Shown piece after piece: positions 1 to 11,785 of a DNA stretch of 64,000 bases. The position numbers and the translations under genes are program-made. Source of the stretch: Pyrocephalus nanus (Eukaryota; Chordata; Aves; Passeriformes; Tyrannidae); the NCBI GenBank assembly GCA_038380795.1, contig CM076262.1:1863845-1927844 (forward strand), written 5' to 3'. How positions within the stretch are numbered: the first letter of the stretch is position 1; each line of letters starts with the position of its first letter. Below the pieces are notes generated by a model. It made no database searches and was not told the DNA's origin. It worked only from the letters and a program-made list of their open reading frames with translations.

Positions 1-1863
1 GCAAAAGTGTGAAGATAACTTCAGAAAGGGTAAGGCCAAAGAACCCTTCTCTGGACCTAGTTCAGCATCTATTAACTTCAAAGTAGTTGTAATGACATTC
101 ACAGATGTGAGAATCATGTGAAGGGACTAAAAGTTCATGGTCAAAGATGATAAAATGGACTATCAAGATAAATAGGTAGAAGACATAGCTGAAGGGAGAT
201 AAATGCTGTAGTTATATCTGAGGGGTCTCCCTTTGCCTGTGAGAAGCATTTCTCACTTTCAGTCAGGTAAAAGAAAGATATAACATTAGCCAAAACAGAA
301 ACACTGGCTAGGAACATTAGCAGTGCCAAAAGATCTAGGGTATTGAAAGCAATTTGATTTAAATATTCTCTTTGAGGACAATACTGAAGCTAAGGTCACA
401 GAAAAGAATATTAAAGAAAGCTGGAGTATAGCTTAACTTCTTAGGAAGTTGCATGGTGGGAAATCTCATGATAATGAGAAAGAAGTAGCATCATATAGTG
501 GTCATCATATTGACCAATGGAACTTGAAGTTATAGTCAACATAACATATAGCACAAGTACATCAATAGAGTGGAAATCTATGAGCAACAGAAGCCATTTA
601 ATTAATGCACTGGAAGATGAGGGAGATGATGCAACAGGAAACAAAAATGTTCCCTAACCAAACATCTGTGTATTTACAAGTATATATGATTTTATCTGAA
701 ATATTAAATTGATTTTAGTGTTCAATTAGTTTGTTTAGGTGTATCAATGGAGAAATAGTTATTTTAAATTGATTGTTTAAATGTCAGAATGGCAGCAGTC
801 ACAACTGATAGCTATTTGGTACAAGAGGTATTTCTGTCTTGATTTATTTATTTCCATAAAGAATTGTTTTTATCTGCATAGAGAGTGCAATCAGTATGAT
901 TTGTTTTTTCTCTTTCTTTAGGGATCTCAGAAGACAAAGAGACAGAACTTATGTATATGTAAATGTCTAAAGAGGGCCCTGCTAAGTATGTAACTGATTT
1001 TTAAGTAGTATACTGGGTCACTGATTCTTCATAGTGGACATCAAACAAATCTACAAAGAAACAGTCAATTGTATTGAAAATTAAAATATCTTGCAGTATG
1101 CCAGTCAGTCAAAAAAACAAATACCCTGTACATCCTCTCCAACACAATTGTGCAAATATTTCAAGCTATCAGAATACAATCTGAAGATCCTTTTGAAGCT
1201 AAGTGTGATTTGTAGGAATTAGATTGGGCAGCATCTCTTTGTAAGAGAATCTGAATAGGTGGATTTTACATTTCTGAGTGCGCATATTAGGCTTGAAATT
1301 ACTTTGTAGTCACTTTGCATAACTTTGTGTAGCGCCTTTGCAGCCATGCGGCTGTTTAGGCTTGAACAGAAAATTTATTATTATTATGATATTTCATGGT
1401 ATGAATTGTTTATATACTGCCATTTATAATAATTCAAGTTTGATTTTGGATTTAGAGAAAAATTGGCAAAACTAATATGGCCTGTTTTTCAGGGATAATT
1501 GCAATAAAGCACTGTGCAGAGTGGGCTGCTTTAAATAAGAGTCCATAGATGCTTCTAGTACTGACTTCGAAATTACTATTTGTTTTATTAATTTGGGGAT
1601 TTCATTTATATCTGTAAAGTGATTATCTCATTTTATTTCCAGTGAGTCCTTACACCTGCTGGCTTTGGCTCTTCCTCCATATGGTTTCCTTTCCCTCACA
1701 CTTTCTGCTGGCTTTGTCATTGTTCGCTCAGTTTCTTTTCATTGTGGTACTTTCACCTTTACCCTTTCTCATCTGTCTGTCTGGGCCACACAAGGTTCTG
1801 CTTCTGTCTATTTTTCTCCAACAAATTTGATGCCTGTGCATACCAATCTTTTGTTTAACAAAG
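1..1863 (+). other. AT-rich non-coding DNA, probably FOXP2 intron or 5' region
   Basis: No gene, exon or recognised repeat was found. Short open frames on both strands have no recognisable domain. The last 220 bases (about 1640-1860) are pyrimidine-rich on the + strand and lead up to the solo LTR. Confidence 0.6.
1860..1863. repeat. Left target-site duplication of the solo LTR
   Basis: AAAG immediately before TGTTGC matches AAAG at 2317-2320 immediately after GCAACA. At four bases the match alone is weak, but it coincides with the perfect terminal inverted repeat. Confidence 0.65.
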
Positions 1864-1914
1864 TGTTGCCCGTAATGAGAACACAAACTAACAGAGTGTC
1901 AGTTTATGCGGTGC

Positions 1915-1920
1915 TTTATT
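1915..1920 (-). terminator. LTR polyadenylation signal
   Basis: The minus strand reads AATAAA about 70 bases after the TATA box and about 50 bases before the LTR end, the usual position at the R/U5 side. Confidence 0.6.
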
Positions 1921-1988
1921 CAGGGCCCGGGGTCCCTGTGGACTCCTGTCCCAAGACAGGTACCCAAAGACCCACATTTTGAACGCAT

Positions 1989-1996
1989 CTTTTATA
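1989..1996 (-). promoter_or_regulatory. LTR TATA box
   Basis: The minus strand reads TATAAAAG, placed correctly upstream of the LTR's AATAAA. It may be an inert relic; antisense transcription into the neighbouring intron is possible but not shown. Confidence 0.6.
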
Positions 1997-2316
1997 CTAT
2001 TTTCCAAGCAAGGTTACATGATTGGTTTTACATTTCACAGGAGACATAGCAGTTAAACATAAACTTACATATCATTCAAATATTAATCCATTTACCTAAC
2101 TGTAAACACCGTGTAATTAAATCCCACCACCAGATTACATCCTATCTCTAGTTGCAAATTTCTTTTGTTTGGTTCTGCCTGACTTATTGTTTCTTTTTGG
2201 TCAGCACAGCTTTAATGTCTAACCAGTCCCAACTTAGCTTCGGGCAAGCCCTGACTTGTCTCTGGCAGGGCCTTTTCAGGCTTATGCTCCAGGCAAACCT
2301 TGACCAAACTGCAACA

Positions 2317-2320
2317 AAAG
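2317..2320. repeat. Right target-site duplication of the solo LTR
   Basis: AAAG directly after the LTR end matches the left copy at 1860-1863. Confidence 0.65.
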
Positions 2321-3828
2321 TACATCTCTCTGTGGCTGTTGTAGTTTATATAGGAAATGTTTTGAGAAGTTGGGTGTTTTGATCCTAGGACAGTATGTAA
2401 CTATGTACAAAATGCTTGGAGATGCAATCTTAGGAGATAGAATTAGCATGCAGTCCCAGTCCCAGTGAAGTTCTTACTAACTTGAGTCGTACATAGCTAG
2501 CAAACAATTTTGTAAAGGCCAGATGTTACCACTGGAGTCTCTACTATTAAACTATGCCTGAAAAATCTAGGGATAGAAGGAATGATGAGTTGCTACCCAA
2601 ATCCAAGGAGCTCAGCAGTATGTCATGTTCCAACAAAGTGGGTATGTGCCTGCTCAAAATCAAAGATTGAATAAGCTTGGAATGGCAATATTAAGTCATT
2701 TCCAGCAGGAACTTCAACAGAAAAACTCTGAAATTAGATTGAGCCAAGGAAGAATTTTACTTTAAGCCTAAAATATAGGTTACGATGTAAAGCCTGTCAT
2801 ATTCCTTGAGTTGCCTTGAAGGGATACAGTCATAGTTGAATAAAGAGAAGATGTAACTTTCTTGTGAAGCTTGGTTTAGCTCAGCTAACTTGAAACTAGC
2901 TTTTATTTGTGCTGTTAGTGCTGTATCTACAATGTTGTAGAGCACAGTGAAGTCTCAACTGCCTGAATATTTACCCAGATTCTTTGACTTCTGTAGTTTG
3001 CCCTGACCTATGTTTATCACTACCTGCAGTATCCACTTAGTTAAAACTTAGCTCAGATATGTCTCTCTGCTTGTGCTGCAGTCACAGCAATGGGTGCATT
3101 GTAGATATGTTCCCTTATGTTTGAAGGCTATAGTTGTATTTTTTGTGCAATTCCTTATATTATGCTCCTGATCAAAATTGTTCAAAATGTTAGATCTTTA
3201 GGATGTTACTGTATTGTACAACATGTATTTTGCAACATGCATATGTGACATCGATGCATATGAGTAGAACATAAGTACATGTGATTTTAGAATATACTTA
3301 CTTTTATAAATCAAACCCAAAACATTTAGCTGTGTTGATACACAGATCAGTTCCAGGAGAATCCATGCATTTTTTGTTTGCTCATTTCTTTAGGCTGTAT
3401 GATCTTTTTATATACTTATATTCTTAAGATTCATCTGTTGCCTTTCTCCAAACTGTGCTTCAACTATACTAGCAGTTTTCACATTTGAAAGTCTTCACTT
3501 TGTAAAGTTAATTTGTTATCTGAGAGTACTCTTCCATTGTAATTCTTTTCTCAAAATGAAAAAGGAAGGAAAGACTGCTCTTCCCTGTATGCCATATCTC
3601 CATGCATTCTGTAAATAATAAACTTAGCGTTTTATTTTAGTAATACTTTTAGTTGTATCCTAAAATACAGAAAATTATAGCAAAGCTCTCCAGTAAGGAA
3701 GAAGTCTTTCACAAATTATTCTTCCAGGTGCAGCACCAGTGTATCCTTTGGTGCACTCCAAACCTGTGCATCTTAATATTTTTTCATACTGCTGACCTCC
3801 TGCAAGCTTTAGAAACTTTTGGTCGTTC
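2321..3828 (+). other. AT-rich intronic DNA, nothing recognised
   Basis: No coding potential beyond chance frames and no repeat family recognised. There is a trivial cagtcccagtccc duplication near 2452-2465. Confidence 0.55.
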
Positions 3829-3998
3829 TTTGGTGTTTTTTTTGGTGGGTTTTTTTGGTTGGTTGGTTGGTTGGTTGTTTTTTTTTTTTGTTTGGTTGGT
3901 GTTTTTTTTTTGTTTTGGTGGGGGGTTTTTTTGTGTTTTTGTTTGTTTGTTTTTGTTTTTGTTTTGGTGTTTTTGTGTTGGTTTTTTTGGCGGGGGGA
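3829..3998 (+). repeat. GT-rich low-complexity tract
   Basis: Almost only G and T on the + strand for about 170 bases, including (GGTT)5 around 3857-3876, several T runs and G runs of up to six. It produces artificial long open frames on both strands. A mirror-type A/C-rich tract lies at 21932-22062. Confidence 0.9.
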
Positions 3999-6900
3999 GT
4001 GAGTGTCTAAAAATTGCTTTTCTTATGTGGTTTTGCATTTTCAGTCCTCTTCTTCATTCTTCTGTGGAAGAATTGTTCTGTGGAAGCAGAAACTGTTCAT
4101 CTTGTGTTGATCTTTAAGGCTTTGTTATAACTTTCCTCAGAGGAAATGGCAAAGAAAAGCCTATCTTCTTTTTCTCATAAATCATACAGGCCATAAGGAA
4201 ACATCCAGTCCCAGACTTCAAGATTTGGCTTCGCAAGTAAATAAAGTTAATGATAGAACCTATGATCTGATATAGACAGCACTAATGCGAGCAGAGGTCT
4301 TGTGTTTGTGGATCTGAGATAGGTATACTGAATGTTCTGTTGAAAACTATACGGATTTCTAGCTGGGTTGTTCCTAATAGTCCATCTCAGTTTAGGACAG
4401 TAATGGTAAAAAAAAAAAAAAAAAATCACAGAAAACAAGATGCATGTAACATGAAAAATTGTCAGGGTTACTATGAAACACTGCCTTGTACAAGATACTA
4501 TCTATCTGGTTTATATAGTGAACTTAGAAAGGAGTAAGAACACCAGTGTGCTTGAGCTGTTATTTCAAACACTGGAATAAAACTCAGTTTGAATGCAATT
4601 ATCTAATGTTGTAATGCAAAGATCTTACAAGTGAGTGTGTGTATTTGTCCTAAATTGGAATATCTCCCAAGTGCTTTCAGATGTGGAAGAGCTAACACAT
4701 TATGAAACAGAAATCCTTTGGAAGTAGGAATGTATTTTCTGTGAGCCCCTTTCATACCAGAAGAGTATCTCTAGCATCCTAAATACGTATGTGTTCACGT
4801 TCTGTGTTTTGACATGACAGCAGTCATGTTAGGAAGTCATCATCATCATAGTCTGAAACACAGAATAGATCCCATGTAAGGTTTGCTGCTCTTTACTTTC
4901 TTAATACTCTGGACTTTCAGGGGAGTGACTGGCAGTGCTTCATAAGTGAGTGAAGCTCCAGCTGGGGAGGTGAATATCATCTTATTCCCTATCCTTGCAA
5001 TAACTGATGTGCAGTAAATGCACCATTAATATTATTCCTTTATATTTTAAGTGGTTTTTTAAATCATATATTAAATCGAAAGTCCTAGGAAAATTGGAAC
5101 ATTTATGGATTTAATGGAATTTCAAGCGGTGTTCACAAAAAATAGGTGAAACTTCATGAAACAGTTACTTTTGGGATTTATGAAATTTGGCAAACAGCTA
5201 CATTTCTATCATTGCTTGTGAGAAGATGAGGAAGGTGGTAGAATACGTCTAAATTATATGCAGTAATGAGATACACAAAAAATATTTTTGTCCTTTCAGA
5301 AATGTATTTAAGATTAGCCTTTATCTATTTGCAGTCTTACAGGTTTCTCAAAGTTTTGTTTTACAATAATATAGGAAATAGAAACATGCTGCCATACTCA
5401 CAGATGTCTTTGGAAGTTTCAAAGATACAACAAACTCTGAAATGTTAAATGAAATCTGTCCTACAGAATATATTCTAAAGCATTAACAACACAGAAAACC
5501 AAGGGAAATGGGTAAGTTGGTATTCACCTCTTTCTACTTGGTATGAATCCTTAAAATTTTATTAAGTCTTTCAAACATTATAATTACGGAGAGGTATGCT
5601 CTGCATACCTGGTAAATATGAAAATGAAGAGGAAACACATTATGTAAAATGTCCTTATGGGTTTCAATGACAATCAGTATTTCTTAAATTTGTTTTAGAG
5701 GTTAAATGCGTCATAAAATGTCCAGGTTTTAAACTGTTTTCTGTAACTGACATATAGAGAAAGAATGGGATTCCTGTATTCAGAAGCAAAAGAGAAGACA
5801 ACAATGGGTTATTGGAAAGGACAAGGAGTTATGAATTATACTGGAGGCTCAATTAGGCAGAGATCAGAGAAGTAAGGTGGATTGTGGAGTGGGAACTGAA
5901 GGTTAAAAACCTCTGGAGCCCTTGGGACGGAAGAAACTTGTGCTAGGAGCATCCGCACTTGTAAGCAGAGCAGCCTTTGTGACCTGTGATACATCCAAGG
6001 CAGTTGTTCCCACACATGATGGTTCTGTCTCCATTCCATTTCTTGGATCTTTCCCACATTACATGATGTTCTCTCTCAAATGAATCTCTGTACTTCTTTA
6101 CAGCCCACACCTACCCATCCCTTTTGAACACACTGCTTTTACAGGCCCAGCTTTCCAGTTCACAGCCTTGATGTCTGTTGATGCTTGTCTTATTCTTTTG
6201 GCTGCCTCTGACCACTGGCACCTGTCCTTGCTCACTGCAGCTGCAGGCCCCTTCACAGAAGGAGAAAGCAACTTGGGTTTTGGCATTGTATAGATATTGC
6301 ACTTACCAAATTATCTGAAAAAAATTATGTACTAATATGCCTGTCTTTCCTATTATTCTGAATGAACCAAAAGGGATCAAATAAGCGTAGGAGACCAAGA
6401 ACAAAATTCTACTTGCTCAAATTTTGTCATAAGGCCTAGCCAAAATGCTCTTATTTTTAAAAGCTAAGTCAATCCATATTATGTTCAAGAAATATAATTT
6501 AGAAAGCATTTTCTGTGTCATTTCTGTTGTGACAGAACTCAGAGAAATGTAAATTAAGGAAAGTCAAATTTTAGCAAGTCCAGAAATGCATACTAAATGT
6601 GGAATTTTAATTTGTGTGTAATTTAAACTCTGTAATATAGATTATGTGAAGTACTTGCATTAAAAAATTATGAAGAGTGCTCTCAGATCTAAACAATCGC
6701 ATTGTACATTTTTTAAGAATTCAATTATGGATAATATTGTACAAAATGAAAGTTAAAATACATTTAAGATAAATACCTTGACACTATGGAATTGTTTTGT
6801 GTTTGGCCAGTAATCTCTAAGATTAGAGTTGGGTAGCTAAGTTCAGCTAACACTAAGTGTTATAACACATTTGGGACTCTGCCATACAGCAGAAACTCTA

Positions 6901-8000
6901 GGAGATGCATAGCAGTAGAAACAAGAAAAACATAAATTGAACACAATAAATTTACATTGAAAGTTCTTTAGGGAGCAAGCTTACTTAATTGAAGAAGATA
7001 TAAGCACATGTTTAGCTGCTGTGTTTAATAGATAATTTGTAATACATTCCTAAAAAAAAAAAAGCATATACTTAAAGAGTTTAACTGACGTAAAAGTAAC
7101 TTAACAGAAGTCATGGAATAAAAGCCTGTGCATTTCTGAAGTATATAATTTAAGGATCCTTTTTTACAGGCATAAAAAGCGCGAGCTCATACTGAAGACA
7201 AATGTCATGTGTAACATGTAGCATTGTTGCTCCAAATGCCCAAGCAATAAATACAGTTAACATCTTTCAATTTTTTTGCCCTCAGCCTGGCATCCTTAGT
7301 TACACAAATGGTATATTTAAGGGTTACAAGACTTAGCAGTCAATAATTAAACTCATTAGTAAGATTTTTAATTTTGCATCATGTACTTTTTCTGGGCTAC
7401 AAAACAGTAGAATGATTAAAAACATCACCACTCAAAGCCTCAGCATATTTTAAAGATATAACCTTTAACATATCTCAGGCTTTAGATATCCAGACTTCAA
7501 GATGAGTTGGATCCTAATTAATATTAAGGGAAAAAATGTATACCTTTAAAATTCTGATTTAGGTTATTTACGTTGGAATGGATTTCTTTTTAAAAATACT
7601 CCAGCTTAAATTTAACATTTAAATTGTGAAAATACTTCTATACACTTAAATCTGCTGCAGCCTGTTATAAGAAGTAAATTAGACATTCAGACCTGTTGCA
7701 TCAGTGAATTATCTTCAAATTTCAATGAAACAAAGGCTTTTTTAATTGCTGTCAGAATCAAAGGAAGACATGCTAAATTTCTCAGTTTAGTCATTCTGTG
7801 TGAAAATGTTGCCATGTCATCCATTTAAGTGTCTATCATTAAAATGTTTTTACTTAGAGTGAATACTAGTACTTACCTGGTTTTTACTGCAGAAATATAT
7901 TTCTGCTTCACAGGAACATGTTTCTGTTGTCCCTCAATGTCCATGCTAATTCAAGGCTGAAAAGTCCAGTAGTAACTAATAAGTCAATCTAACTTGTTTT
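3999..8000 (+). other. AT-rich intronic DNA with simple A-runs
   Basis: No gene or transposon recognised. An A18 run sits at 4408-4425. The stretch 5840-6300 is somewhat less AT-rich, with short minus-strand open frames that have no recognisable domain. Confidence 0.55.
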
Positions 8001-8126
8001 CACAGAAGTTGCAAGGGACCCACAAGGATCATCAAGTCCAACTCTCAAGGGAATGGCCCATACAGGGACTGAACCCATAAACTTGGCATTACTAGCACCA
8101 AGTTTTAACCAACTGAACTAGTCTCA
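8001..8126 (-). mobile_element. tRNA-Ile-headed SINE with CR1-type tail (TguSINE1-like), minus strand
   Basis: On the minus strand, about 8126 down to 8053 matches tRNA-Ile(AAT). The A box reads TAGTTCAGTTGGTT (tRNA: TAGCTCAGTTGGTT), the anticodon arm GGTGCTAGTAATGCC (tRNA: GGTGCTAATAACGCC), and the B box GGTTCAGTCCC (tRNA: GGTTCGATCCC). The next 50 bases (8052 down to 8001) carry a CR1-like 3' tail, GAGTTGGACTTGATGATCC then TTGTGGGTCCC, which lets the SINE be copied by CR1 reverse transcriptase. This head-and-tail structure is that of TguSINE1-type SINEs described from passerines. The anticodon and promoter changes mean it is an old, decayed copy and not a tRNA gene. Confidence 0.85.
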
Positions 8127-8613
8127 GGGTTCTTTTTTCAGACTGTTTTCCTGGCAGGAAGGTATCTACTTCATTTTAGAAAATATAGGAGAATGTTTCT
8201 TTATGTGCCTGTATGTATCTTTAGCCACTTTAGAAAAGAAACCTGTGCTTACCAGAAATTATTGACCAGTGCATTCACTAGAATAAAATAGTCCTTGTAT
8301 AATAAATGACTAAACTTTAGATAATTTAATAACCTAATAAATTCAGAACAATTTAAAAATGATATTTTGAATGATTTCTACTTTCTATCTCAATGCAGTC
8401 TTGCAAGATAAAAAATAAAGCAATATTATTTTCTAAACAAGAAATTAATTCAACTTAATTAAATGTAAAAGAAAGGAATTTAAATGTGCATTACATAATG
8501 GCAAAAATAAACAACTAATTTAATGTAAGTGATCATGCTTTATTTAGCAGTAGCCTAGCCTAATGGTTCAGTGAACCAGTGGGAAAGAACTTCTTCTTAG
8601 GCAAATGCAAAAC

Positions 8614-8715
8614 AAGATTTAAAATCTACTATTTAAATCAAAGGTTCCTGCATGCTGGTTTAAATTGTCATTAAAACTAGTGATTTAAATAATTTAATTT
8701 GAATCAAATGTTAAA
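8614..8715. repeat. Cluster of ATTTAAAT-type palindromic motifs
   Basis: Within about 100 bases there are gatttaaaatc, atttaaatcaaa, ggtttaaattg, gatttaaataa, aatttaattt and gaatcaaat. These are variants of a GATTTAAATC palindrome. It may be a fragment of an old amniote repeat or a homeodomain-rich conserved element; I cannot tell which. Confidence 0.35.
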
Positions 8716-9169
8716 TGGCCAAATAAGAGAAAAATAGAAAATGCTTAGTCAAGGGACTAGAACAATCCTCTTGGAGCTTCCTCCCCACCCATAATGCTTT
8801 TGATAGGTGTATCACAAGGCTTTAAGAGTATGTTATCTTTACCTGGCACAAATATATTATGATAAACAAGAGCTGACTCTCCACCTTTTTCAGTGAATGT
8901 GATAAGCTAAGTATTTGTTTAGGGGTTTAAAAAAACACAGATCAAGTTGGACAGGTAACAGACTGGTCTGGAAACTGCTTCCACTCATCCTCAGAAATGT
9001 GAGTTGGTTTACCTCGTGATGGAATGGAAAAAAATTCCTTTAAATTTGCTCTGTTATTTTGGTGTGCCAAATGAGTCTTCATTTCTGAGGTTTATCCAGT
9101 CTCTGTGTCATGAAACAATGAAAAGTGAAGTTTCAGATTTTATGTGAGGGAGATATTTCAGAAGGCCAC
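8716..9169 (+). other. AT-rich intronic DNA, nothing recognised
   Basis: No exon, repeat family or strong motif seen. Confidence 0.5.
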
Positions 9170-9730
9170 AAGCTCTTCAAGGAGCCAGGCTCACTCACTC
9201 CTTGGAGAGAAGTAGACTTCCTTGGTCTTGCATGAAGTTGGGAACATGGAGCATATTGTGATCCTTTGGTTAACCACAGAGCCAGCAAACCTCAAGGGAT
9301 TTGTTTTTAGCAGAAAGAATGGTCAGCCTGAAGCTATAGGAGATGAGTACATCCAGCCATCGAACATGGTGAACCTGAGGAGCAGTGAGCTGCGCTAGCA
9401 AGTCTCACCAGCACATTGTGCTGCACTCACTCATCTACAGGGCAGTGCTGTGAAGTGGCTGCACCTCTCATCCATGACCTCAGTGGCTGTAAGGGGTCTG
9501 GGAAGTTAAAACAAGGCTACAGGACCATTGTCTGGATGGTGGGTTGGTGATGGGTGACCTAAAGGGAAGAAGAGGCAGAGGATTTGGGCAAGGACAGAAG
9601 GACTTGGAGGGAAGCAACTGCAAAATGGGAGAGGCTGGAGGCTAGAGTAAGTTTGGACAGTGAGCAGCAGACCTAGAAGAAGGGAAGGATATAGGTGAGT
9701 AGAAAGAAAAGGGAAAATATGTGGCCTGGA
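9170..9730. other. Less AT-rich unassigned block
   Basis: By eye this block is clearly richer in G and C than its neighbours and purine-rich in its second half. It has no long open frame and no recognised CR1, LTR or SINE hallmark. It could be a decayed retroelement or retrocopy; unassigned. Confidence 0.35.
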
Positions 9731-11748
9731 TCATGTTTTCTGAAGTGCTTTTTCATTATTAAAGTCTTTCAGTCTTCCCGGCATCCTTCCAGTGGTAACT
9801 TTTTTTTCCCATGAAAATATACTCAGTTTATTAAGAAATAGACATTATGCCAAAAATGCATTTGCCCAAATGCATTTAGTGTGATATACTTGTAAAAGTA
9901 TTTACAGTCACAGTATACATGTGATAATGAATTAAGTATTTTTTTAAATTGCCATTCTTCAGCACTATATGGTTTATTACTGTGGTTCTTTGCCTGCATG
10001 AGGTTAATGCCTCTGTGGTAGAAGCTGTGAACATTGTCACAGTAGCTGTGCAAATCAGTATAAAACTTCATGTCATGCAGCTATGATGCTGTAATGCCTC
10101 TCAGATATATGATCTCTCGTAATTTGAACAACCTGTAGTAATTTGAATATAGAATCCTCTCAGGACTGAAATGGGATAGTGCTGAGTAGATTGGTTGTCC
10201 TCCATCCTTCCTGTATGGAGGAGTTATCAGGTGTTCAGTTTGAGTTGTTCATAGATAGAAAAAACTGCAGCAACAAACCTGAGGTGATAAAATTCAGACT
10301 GAAACATTAGTATAGAAATGCATATGTTACTGACATCCTGGCTCATAACAAGAGACTGATATTTTATATACTGTGGGTAAAATCTTGTCCCTGTTCAATA
10401 TATGAGCCATAAATCCAAAGGAAATACTTACAATACTAAAAAGGCAAACAGGGCAAACAAAGAAAACCCTCCATGTTTCAGGTATTTAAATAATCAAGTA
10501 ATTAAATAATTATTGGAAGATAATTTGTTTATTATACTTTTTGATTTTAGGGAGATTGTATAGTCATACATAAATACTGGGAAATCCTTACACTACCAAT
10601 GCCTTCCAGTACGTATGCTGTCTTACCTTATGAAGTCATAGGAGTCAATTGCAAGGCAGTTTTAGCTACCTGTGCACATCAAATTCATAGAACAGCTTCT
10701 CATCAGATTAAAATTAAAATAATACTTCTGCTGTAAAGCCACTCAAAAAAAGAGGTGGATTTTAATACAGTAGCTCTGCCATCTGTAAGAATTTGTAATA
10801 ACAATCCAAAATTAAAACAGATAGAAAGGAGGAAAGGGGTTAAAATGAAAAGCTGTAATGCATTACACTGCATCTGATTTTACCTGTTTCAGCTCAAACA
10901 CAAAATAGGTGTTTTTTTTTTAAATATTAATCTCTGAAAATGACAGGTGTCAAGAGTCTTTTATAATACACATACAAAAAAAGTTGCGGTCAAGAGGTCA
11001 TATCACTGCAATGTATTAGGCAGTAGCCTTCTCTCTTGTGGTATTTTCCTTGTTTGAAGTGTTTCCACTGAAAGGTGCTTGCTGTAATGCACATCACTAA
11101 AATGATCTATTTGGGAACTTTACATGTTAAAGGAAGCTGTGAGAAGACTTTGATATTGTGTATGTCTCCTCTCTTAACAGTTGCGTGTTCAGAACTCTCT
11201 GGGATGCTATAAAGCACAGAAAGGATATATGGCTTACAGGAACATATGTGTTTTGGGATTGAATTTTATAAATATTATTCTCATAGTTAAAACAATATTA
11301 TAAATATTATTCTTCTTGTAGTGAAAGCATTTTTTTTTCTTTTATCTTAACATTCTTTAAAGAGAATTCTGATGCCTTGGACATGAGGCTCTGTATTTCT
11401 CTAGACTGTTTTTCAGTATTTTTTTCATGTTTTCTTCACTGGTCTTGAGCACCACAATCCATTAAAAAAATAAATGCCATGTGCAAAATAAGATGCTTAC
11501 ACACACACAGAGAAAACAAAACTGGAGTACTTTGAAAACTTTCTTTCTTATGCTCATAGTAAAGACAAGTTTTACTTTAAGAGACAGTATATAAGGCCAG
11601 TTTCAGAGGCTCTCCTTGACCTCTGTGAGCTAAATGGACAAAGTCTTACAGCTTCATTTTGTTTTTCTGCACATCAAAGCTTGGGCACTATACCTACATG
11701 GGCAGGTATTTTGACCCAAATTATTCAATATGCTACAAAACCATTAAG
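9731..11748 (+). other. AT-rich intronic DNA with a 16-bp direct repeat
   Basis: The motif ttataaatattattct occurs at 11266-11281 and again at 11298-11313. Otherwise nothing recognised. Confidence 0.5.
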
Positions 11749-11785
11749 AAAAACAAAACAAAACAAAACAAAACAAAACAAAACA
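11749..11785 (+). repeat. (AAAAC)n microsatellite
   Basis: About seven tandem copies of the 5-base unit AAAAC. Confidence 0.9.

Larger units (their letters stand above)
1864..2316 (-). mobile_element. Solo LTR of an endogenous retrovirus, minus strand
   Basis: The 453-bp element starts TGTTGC and ends GCAACA, a perfect 6-bp terminal inverted repeat with the canonical TG...CA ends. It is flanked by the 4-bp direct repeat AAAG (1860-1863 and 2317-2320), as expected for a target-site duplication. On the minus strand a TATAAAAG box (1996 down to 1989) lies about 70 bp before an AATAAA polyadenylation signal (1920 down to 1915), giving a normal U3-R-U5 order. No internal retroviral genes flank it, so it is a solo LTR left by recombination. 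The family was not named from memory; a 4-bp duplication is usual for gammaretrovirus-like elements. Confidence 0.8.

Noticed and set aside
629..700. atgatgcaacag, a possible start of FOXP2 (MMQ...)
   Set aside because: It continues MMQQETKMF, not MMQESATET, and reaches no matching splice donor.
3653..4117. 154-residue open frame on the + strand and an 84-residue one opposite
   Set aside because: Both are produced by the GT-rich low-complexity tract; their composition (runs of F, G, V, W or K, P, Q, T) is not that of a protein.
8053..8126. Possible tRNA-Ile gene on the minus strand
   Set aside because: The anticodon and box B are mutated and a CR1 tail is fused directly to the 3' side, so it is a SINE head.
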